A DNA stretch of 64,000 nucleotides from Anoplopoma fimbria (Eukaryota > Chordata > Actinopteri > Perciformes > Anoplopomatidae), in NCBI RefSeq assembly GCF_027596085.1, contig NC_072452.1, positions 4,770,814 to 4,834,813 of the forward strand, given 5' to 3'. Every line of letters starts with the position of its first letter. Position 1 is the stretch's first letter. Shown piece after piece: positions 56,031-64,000 of this stretch. The notes under the pieces were generated by a model. That model was not told the DNA's origin, did no database searches, and saw only the letters and a program-made list of their open reading frames with translations. Made by a program: the position numbers and the translations under genes.

Positions 56031-59000
56031 GTATAATTTATTGGCTTACATTGTTGCAAAAAGGAACTCTGAAAACTAAAGCTTATGCGGGTTTCAATAA
56101 ATGTGCTCATGTGAGTCATTTAAGTGTGTTAGCAATCTTTAAAAAAAACGTAATTAACAAGAGATATTTCAGGTATTTCAAATGAATGGGTAAATCAATA
56201 CCCTGATGTAGGAAGGCGTTGGGTATGTTTCAGGGTTAAATTAAGGAATTAGCAGTTTTTAAGGGATTCTTGTTTCACAAGTGACTAAAAGAAAAAAAGA
56301 AGAAGAACAGTCAGTAAGTGCTTAGTAGCCTATGTCTTTGCTTCAGTTAGACATGCTAATCCCCTTTTTCAGGTCTTCTTATCTGCACAGGAGGTGGCGG
56401 AAAAGAAGAAACGCCTAAAAGGGGATCCTTTAAAATACAACCCCCCCATCCCTCTCTCATTTGGTGTTGTGTTGGTGATCAGTCTGACAGACGGAGGCTA
56501 ATTCATCCAGGTGATAAGGCGTGTCATTGGCTCTTTGTGCCCTGCGACCGTCGCTACTGTGCTTAATTTGACCTTCTGCATGTCGTCGGGCACACTGGTA
56601 AATATTAGCTCTGCAGCCGCGGACTCAAAAGGACATGTTTGTTCACCCCTGCGCCTCCCCTCCACCACAGAAAACAAACACACACATCCAACACACACTC
56701 ACACACAGAAGGGTGGCGATGGCTCTGATAGTAGCATGGAACAGTCACTCACCAAGGCTCAGAGCCAACAACAAAACACAGTATCGGCAGATGTTTGATA
56801 AAGGAGAAGTACCCTGTGTGTGGGCGCTGGGGTGTCACATGATTTTTATGGTTCACGTGTGTTGCTTATGTTTTTGGTTTCTCTAGATTTGTTTTTTAAA
56901 TAATTCTTCCCATCGAACATTCTATACCTTGCCACAAAATTGCATCCAGCAAACAAATAAATAATCAAACAAACCAATCTTAATGAACGTCACCACAATA
57001 CAAATACTGAATAGGACACTGGGTTGAAAATTGGTAGTCTGATAGGGCACAACATGTCATCATACAACCCCACTTCGAACAATCAAAACTATCCCTGTAA
57101 TACATCGTACAACTGTTGTCACCGGCTCAGTAGTACTAACCATGGCTAGGTTTTTGATTTTGACATCATTAAATCAAATATCAAGTATTAAAATCAATAG
57201 GTGTCACAGTATTACACTGATCAACAGGTAGCAATGCACCAACAAAGGCAGGATTTAAGGAAGAAGAATGCAAGCTGGTGAACATGGATGTACACAATAC
57301 CAGATTTAAAATACAAAAGAAAACGTTTGCATTTTATGAGGAAGAAAATGTTTGTTTGAGCTCAAGGATAAATACAATGAGTTTTGATGAGCAACAATCA
57401 ATGCCTATACACGACTGCTATAACTACATAGCATTGTGAGCCCAATATATAAAATATAATTTAACATTAAAATATATACCCACAAATACAACTATAAATG
57501 ATACTGATAGAGTTATTTAAAAGTATTTTGGTTATAAAGAATCAATCAAGCCGGAAAATGAAGTGTAAAAAAACACGGCAACAACAGTAGCTCATCAAAC
57601 CCGGCTCACTGCCTCTCCACACTGTCAATTCAAAGGTTAAATGTGACTTTGTGTTTGTCGTTAAACAGCTCATGTGTGTGTTTAAGTGGCTGAATCCTAT
57701 ATGAGGATTTACGGTGGGCGGGCGGGGGCTGACTGTGTGAGTGTTTCAGCTCATATCCGTTTGTTTGTTTAGACTCTGCAGCTCTACCAGGGCAGCAAGG
57801 TAGCGGCTCACTGGGTTTAGATTGTTTGTCATTTGGCATCTCAAGTGGAACTAACAAGCCTATAAAACGGTAACGAGAGGAAGATGGAAGGAGGCGGAGG
57901 GCAAAACGTGGGGAGGAGAGAGAGGGACATCCAAGACATGGATGGGTAGAGACAACAAGTACGAGACAAAATGAGAGGTGTAGGTATGAGAGATAGGGAG
58001 AGGTTGAGTGGGAGAGATTCCATGTGAAATTGTTTGTGAGATTTGCTAACAATGTCTGGTTTAATTCATGCTCATGTGGAACTGCATCCGCTCCTATCTG
58101 AATATTTCCCTTTTACACCGAAGCAGCAGCAATAGGATGTATGTTGGAGTGCTGAAGTCAATGTTGAGTTTTGATGGGCTTTCACCGTGAAACAAACACC
58201 TTCCTAGAAGAAAAAAAAACAGCAGCCACAAGAGAGCGCTGTACCAAGCTTAAGTAGTCCAAGACCAAGTCCAAAATTTGGAAATTCAACAACAAGAACG
58301 TATTCCGCTCCTGAAGAAAAGCAGAGATTGATAGACAGAAAGACAAAACACGTCTCTTCTTTTAATCTCTCATGCCAAAAAAACACACAGGCTTCAAACA
58401 GCTGTCTCTACGCGCCTCCACCTGCTAATTTATAAAGTATTCAGCATGGTGCTATTTCTTAGTATTCTGATAAATACATTAGTTGTATTGAAACAGTAGT
58501 CTTATGCTGCTGCTGTTTAGCCTATCTGGGTGTTGGACTAATAAAGTGTTCTGTAACTTTACCCAATACTCATATATCAGTATACAGGCCTTTGTTTGTT
58601 TCAATGCATTTATCTCCCCCGTTCCGTGTTCCATGAACAATATGCGCTTATAATATAACAGCTCAAACACGCACTTAAAGTTTTGCGACTAAGTGCAATT
58701 TGCCCTTTTTGCATATAATTGCAGTTACCCATGTGGCAAAGTATAAGTGCCAATTGGTCAGTTGTGAGCGGTGAGAGTCAGCCTGAGCAATAGCAGCCGA
58801 CATGCTGAGAGGATTCGGACTGGGGTCGGGCCCTGCAGAGGCTCCATTCCCGCTGCACTGTAAGCCTTGTGTGATGGTGTCACACAATCAGTGAGACAAG
58901 CGTTGTTTTGACGGTCACACCCTGCGAGTGTCCTCTGTAATGATTGAACAGCTACCGTGTCTGCCTTTTACCGTGGGTACAGCATACTGAGACAAAGCAA

Positions 59001-60154
59001 GTACTTCTTTTGCCTATTTGTAGTGAGGCGGAAGGGGAAACCCTTCCAGAGAAATGATTTTCGAACAAAAGAAGTTGGCCAGGACTTTTATGTGTAAAAA
59101 AGAGAGTTGGTTCTACAATTAGGGTGCGTTTTTCTATTAGAAAAGTGTTAGATCCGGGTGATATAAGCCCAATACAGGACTATATACTGAACCAGCTCAC
59201 CGTTTAAAGGGTCCGAAGCTCCAAGCCCGTATTAAGGACACTTAGAGACTTGTTTAAGCTGGTGGTCGAGGAAACTCGCCTGGCTGCTATCTGCCGTCCC
59301 TCCTGACGTCTACCCTGCTTCCACCGACAACTGCACACAACAGAGAGGCCCCCATGGCCCTGCACAGCTATCAGTCAAGTCAGTTAATGGCAGCTTTCCT
59401 CTAATGGACCTAGGCTCTTGGTAGGTGCCAGGATTTAAAGGCTAGGAATTATCCCTGAGGGTCTGTTTTAGTGGACTTGGAACCAGAATAACCATTAAGA
59501 ACTCTATTGTTGTCAGGCACACAATACTTAACTTTTTACTACCACGAGTACTCTTCACTTGCTCTTCAATGAATTCTCAAGACTTTGTACTTTAAATTGC
59601 AGATTAGATATTTATTGCAGGATATTTTAGCAGGGGCGAAGCAACAGCTCAAATACTTTAATTTCATTACCATCCAATCATTCCGTTTAATTTCCTACTG
59701 AGCCGAGGCTGGGTGGAGGGGGTGATTCGCATGGATTGCGAAGCGCCCGACTCCTCCTGCCAAGATGAAGAAGTTCCTTTAAACTGCGATCCTCTTGACT
59801 CCGTACAAAGTCACAGAAAACAGTGTCCTTCTTCTCCTGTTCATGTAGGGGGGAAGTGAAAAATCTCCGTCAGCCAATTCCTGCTCGCAATCGGTGTCCT
59901 CTTTGCCGTGAGCAGAGACGAAGTCCTCTGATGCTTGTCCCAGTCGATGTCCTCAGCTGTGTGCCAGTCATTGTTCAAAGCAAAATCCCCAGTACTCTCA
60001 GGGTTACATGAGTACACACTCGCCAGCAGGTTAGGAGACTTTCAGCAGTTGTTGCGTCTTCAGTGCATATTATTAACTGAATCATTATTACGATCACATA
60101 AATCACTTCATATTAATTCACAATACATAAATGCAATAAGCAGCTCTTCTAATC
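56031..60154. other. Intergenic, nothing recognised with confidence
   Basis: No clear exon. A + strand frame from ATG 59731 (MDCEAPDSSCQDEEVPLNCD onwards) is only about 40 codons. The minus strand over 59779-59935 is open for about 50 codons. Neither shows a known motif; part of this stretch may be the distal LTR of the element described next. Confidence 0.45.
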
Positions 60155-60261
60155 ATATAAGCTCTGTGTTCTTCGGCCTGGTGTTTATATCCCAGCCTTT
60201 ATGCCTTTCTTTCTTAGGGCAGCTCTTCTGGGATCTCAACTCTACCTGACACCCCCTTCTT
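60155..60261 (-). mobile_element. Polypurine tract and LTR-like start
   Basis: Read on the minus strand, AAGAAGGGGG (60261-60252) is followed at once by TGTCAGGTAGAG (from 60251). A purine run directly before a TG...-starting block is the classic 3' LTR boundary of retroviruses and Ty3-like elements. A TATA-like GGGATATAAACAC lies 60-70 bases inside (60193-60181). The LTR's other end, its repeat partner and a primer-binding site were not found in the window, so the call is tentative. Confidence 0.5.
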
Positions 60262-60265
60262 GAGG

Positions 60266-61651
60266 TCACAGGCTGCCTCCGGTCGTCGTCGGTGTCTTCA
60301 GGAAGACATCATCGTCTTCATCTTCTGAGATCGTGAGAACAAGCACATCACTCTCAGGCGAAGCCGATCTCGATTCCCATTCCCAGCTGTCAAGCACTTC
60401 CAGATCTTCGTCGAGTGAAAACAGCTCACGTGGCTCTTGGTCCATCCACCCTTCTATGGCCTCCTTAATGGCCTCTAGGCTCTGATCAATTGTAGAGCTT
60501 GTTGAGATGGGGCTGTAGAGTGTATCTTCTCCTTGTAGTGGCTGTTGGGCTTCCTGTTGGCCCGCCTGGATTCCTTCAGGAATCATCTCCACCAGCTCCC
60601 CTTGTTGCTCATCGAAACCCCACATACAGAGTTAGTTCGGTATCACCCCTGTGATTTCCGTCTGTACTCCTACATCCCGATGTTCTACATCTGATTGGTC
60701 TTGGGCCGTTGTTTCAGGGGATGCTGAAGTTGATTGATGTACCCAACCTTTGCTTTCCACCATCTCAAGGTGAGCTTCGGGTAGTTCTTCTGACACAGAG
60801 GTGTATCCAGGTTCATCAGGGAATTGGTAAACCCTAAAGGACATGGGGCTTTGGGTTATGGCCAGTGGTGCGGTGACAACTTCCACTTGGGACGGGCGGT
60901 AAGGCCAACTTCTCCTGACCGTCTCCTTCCATGGAGTTGGCATCGCGGGGCCAGCTTCATGGCCCTCCTGTGTAGCCACTGGTGATGGGTATAGAGGTGG
61001 TGCTGAGGGTGATCTGATTTATCCCTCTGCCCCCAGGCTCTGAGCTTGGGTTGCCAGGGATGGTGTTCTAGCAGCCCCTTCTTCCACTGAAGTCGGTGTC
61101 AGCGCCTGGATTGGCTCCAGGAATTTCCTCACCTGCCATCCCTCTGCTTTACCTACTTGCACCATTTCCCCGTATCTTTGGAGTAGGGTGCATGTGCCAC
61201 AGAGATGTAGCCTTTTCCCATCCCACTGGCAGACACATTCCCTGAGGTCTAGCTTTGTTCCTCGGAGGTCCCATTGGGTGATGATGATCACCCTGGGTAA
61301 GAACTCCACTCTGCACAGTCCGCAGATATAAGCATCCATAACCTTCACTGGTTTATGATGCATCCCGTTAAACTCTCTCTTCTTTGGTGGGACCCGGATT
61401 GGCTTCTGATGCCCGGGTCCCTCCCAGCAAATGGCTAGGGTGGTCGGCTTCTGACAGACAACACAAGCAATTGTAACCTCTCGCCACTCCAATACTTCGT
61501 TGTCGTTAGAGAGAAATCCTCTCTTAGCATATCCTAGTTTCTTCAGAGCTCTGCCTGTCCAGAGCCCCGTAGTCCTTCTTCTCATGGTAACCACCCCGTT
61601 GACAGTGGCCATTCTGACATAGGGTGGTAAGTTTTGTCTGCTATTGGCCAT
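60266..61651 (-). pseudogene. Unidentified 3'-proximal ORF of an LTR element/ERV, with two in-frame stops
   Basis: Three minus-strand open segments (61651-61019, 61018-60632, 60631-60266) lie in the same frame, separated only by TAA codons at 61021-61019 and 60634-60632. They total about 460 codons. The first, from a true ATG, has Cys at 63/66, 75, 110/113, 139/141 and 151/154 plus His81, suggesting zinc-binding knuckles, and many basic residues. The middle part is Pro/Ser/Glu-rich. The last is strongly acidic (for example ISEDEDDDVFLKTP) and ends four bases before the polypurine tract. Basic/Cys N-terminus plus acidic C-terminus next to the 3' LTR recalls the layout of a retroviral transactivator, but I recognise no family. 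It could also be part of another LTR-element gene. Confidence 0.5.
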
Positions 61652-63350
61652 ATTTAGCTCCTGGTTTCTTCTAGTTAGGGACTGGCTTCAGCTATCCTCT
61701 CCGCCCTGCATTGTATCGACCACACAATTCACAGTCTTTGAGGACCCTGTGGATTTCTCGTTCAGGAATCCAGAGTCGCTGCTGTTCCAGCTCCTTCCGT
61801 GTAGGAACGGTGCCTGCATGGCCCAGTGCTTCGTGCACGGCCTACACCACTTCTTCTCACGTTCTCTTCTGGGACTAACCTTCCTTTAGGCTTCTCGTCC
61901 CATTTCTCGATCCCAACAAAGACATTTTTTTTCATCTGAACGAAACGGTCCACTTCAACGTTTCCTTGCCAGTGAGTTCCTTCTTGGATATGCGCCCTTT
62001 GGTGCACTACCTCCAGGTCCATCTTCCATTCCTGGTTCTTTTCTCCGGTGGATCTGGTGACGCCAGCAGGTCCTCCTCACTCTCTCCCTGGCTCTCGTCG
62101 TAGGGCTGCTATGCCCCTGACTGCTGTTGAGATTCTTGAATGCCGCCTCACTCTCAGCTAATGTCAGGGCCGAGAAGGTACAGCACCAGTGTTAAAGCCT
62201 TGGTGATAGGGCCAAATTGTGAACTTCGGATGTTTGAAGGTGGGTTAACACGCTTGGCAAGGGATATGTTGTGGTATCTGAGCCTTCTCCCCAGCCACAA
62301 GCTCTGAACGTGGACCATCTACCAACACCCTGTATGTTGCGGACTGCAGCAGGAGGCAGCCCTAACCTTCGCATCACACCCATACAGCATCCAGGCCCAC
62401 AGTTGCTGGTGCCTCACATGAAGGGTTAGCAATGCGGCTCTTTCTGGTAGATGTCTGAAGGGCTGCGAGCAGATTCAGGTTCTCCTTCATCGCAATGTCT
62501 CTCAGATTTGCCGCTGTTGTAAGGGTTCCCGGCGGATCCAGGGAAAGAATAAGCTGCTACTGCTAGGCCCCTGGCCGAAATGGGGACAGAGAAAAACCTG
62601 CATCTGTGGGGCTCCATATCCCTTATCATTGTAAGAATCCAGCGATCCCAAAGGGGTTGCCCCTAGCTGGCACGGAGTGGACAGCCCTGAAGCTGTTACG
62701 CACATGGTAGGTCCTACAGGAGGGAAGCAGCCAGTACACCGATGGACACTGCGGGCCGTTTTTATCTTCCTAAATTCTTCATTTGTTTCTTGCTTGAGGC
62801 TGAAGAAAAATGGAAGCATAACTATGGTTGCACGGATCTTACATATCGCAAGTGCAGAGGAAAAAGTCACGTTGGGAATGGGCTGCAGGACTTATTTATG
62901 GAACTGACAACAGGTATGTCTGATTGTCAGCGGGTGGAGATTCTGGGTTGAGAGACAAAGGCAGTTGAGACATGGAAGTCAAGGTGGTACCTTGCTGTTA
63001 AGGCGGCTCTTTTTGGGAGGGAGGGCGTCTTTTGCAGCTGTTTAGATCTGCCAGTGATGAGGACAGTCAGAGTAGGGGGTTAAAGATTCCAGTGTGAGGA
63101 GGGGAGGTGTGCCACCTCCTGTAGATAGTCAGGGCCCGGTTAAACAAAGTGCAATATCCGCTATCGATCTTCGTGTTGCGGATCCCAAAGCAATCCACTC
63201 CAACTCCAGCTGGGTTCCGGTCACACTGTCCACCGAAGCTGTTCCTCAGGGCGTTGGACACGATCATATTTGTGTGATTTAATGTTCTAGTAGTATTTTG
63301 ATAGTGTGGGGGAGGGAGAGCAGCTGGGGGAATAGACAACAAGCTCTTGT
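61652..63350 (-). mobile_element. Decayed upstream part of the LTR element (tentative)
   Basis: Several minus-strand open stretches (62022-61762, 62870-62502, 63342-63067) carry codon-like composition, but in changing frames with stops. The first includes HQRAHIQEGTHWQGNVEVD, faintly like the end of a retroviral RNase H; the second includes a Cys/Pro-rich stretch ending in APQMQVFLCPHFGQGP. No catalytic motif of protease, RT or integrase is visible, so membership of one element is inferred from orientation and adjacency only. Confidence 0.3.
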
Positions 63351-64000
63351 CTTAGGTTGGTGGCGTATTTACTACAGTGATTGTGCTGTGTTGGTTGACG
63401 TGTTAAGTTCCAGTGCCTCCAGAAGCAGCCCAGTCACAGACTGCATTGTCAATTACACTTAGAGGGAAAAGTATTTTGTCACTGATTACATTTGCTTTAG
63501 ATATTTCACAAATAAGATTCAAATGAGTCCGAGGAAACCCGCGTAGGGAGGAGGACAGGGTGGTGCATGGTTAAAAAAATAAAGGGCTTTTTCGTGTCAT
63601 GTGTGAACCAAAACACATTGTTACCTAAACATTCCCAAGTAGTTTTGTTAATACAACCTAACCAAGTACTTTGTTGTACTACGTTGTTGTTTTGTACTGT
63701 CTCAACTAGTTTTGTTGCCTAAACCCAACTGAGTAGTTTCCTGCAAAGACAGAAGTTTATTTTGCTGCCAACTTTGTCACAGCCCAAATGTTCTGCAATA
63801 ACTGACCAGAGGTGGCTGAAGTGCAGAAATGTTCAAAGCATTTATTCACTCCAAAATGAAGCTGTTAAGCTCTCTTACACTGTGAGTCAAGAGCAATAAT
63901 AATTAATCAAATCAAATCATTCAGATTACGTGCTGTTAGGTTAATATTTCCTGGACACCTATAGCTTTCAAATGTGATCTGGATAATAAATCATGCTGCC
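63351..64000. other. Window end, nothing recognised
   Basis: AT-rich. The GTTGCCTAAACC / GTTACCTAAAC / AGTAGTTTTGTTAA motifs at about 63620-63740 recur loosely, suggesting a short degenerate repeat. Confidence 0.4.

Noticed and set aside
59779..59935. Minus-strand open stretch with an acidic part and RRRR
   Set aside because: Only about 50 codons, no start, no recognisable family; may be part of the LTR-like region.

Overview
The window is vertebrate nuclear DNA, almost certainly from a ray-finned (perciform-like) fish. It has split genes with GT-AG introns, many (CA)n/(TG)n microsatellites, teleost-type SINE remnants, an L2/CR1-like LINE, hAT and Tc1-like MITEs, and two recognisable vertebrate genes. 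No bacterial features, CRISPR arrays or rRNA genes were seen.

Region by region: 1-4352 holds no recognisable coding exon, only a microsatellite and a SINE remnant. 4353-24953 is a 17-coding-exon gene on the + strand that I call myotilin (myot). Its C-terminal half matches mammalian myotilin closely: the FNYERP..HFIQSQ motif, the IQGSK.ALIQDLE..L coiled segment, YEE.MARRLLGP, two Ig domains and a C-terminal YESEEL. Unlike mammalian myotilin it also has seven upstream coding exons with an extra palladin-like Ig domain. A GC-rich block inside intron 7 looks like an alternative first exon, and the first ATG downstream of it lies just before the point where mammalian myotilin begins. The large exon 9 carries a long Gln/Ser/Val repeat and appears to change frame twice in this assembly.

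24954-28480 separates two convergent genes and contains a degenerate AT-rich satellite of about 2.2 kb. 28481-36830 is dnd1 (dead end) on the - strand, five coding exons giving an intact 384-residue protein with RRM and dsRNA-binding domains. MYOT and DND1 both lie on human 5q31, so their proximity here agrees with conserved synteny. Myotilin acts in the muscle Z-disc and Dnd1 in germ cells, so I infer no joint pathway.

36831-59750 is intergenic and repeat-rich: a LINE 3' end, a textbook hAT MITE with an 8-bp target duplication, further MITEs, SINE remnants and microsatellites. At 60.2-61.7 kb on the - strand lies an unidentified coding-like block of about 460 codons, broken by two in-frame TAA codons. 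It has Cys pairs near its N-terminus and a strongly acidic C-terminus, and ends next to a polypurine tract and an LTR-like start. It looks like the 3' accessory region of a decayed LTR element or endogenous retrovirus, and is the best candidate here for something undescribed.

All family assignments come from recognition by eye; no alignment or database search was run.
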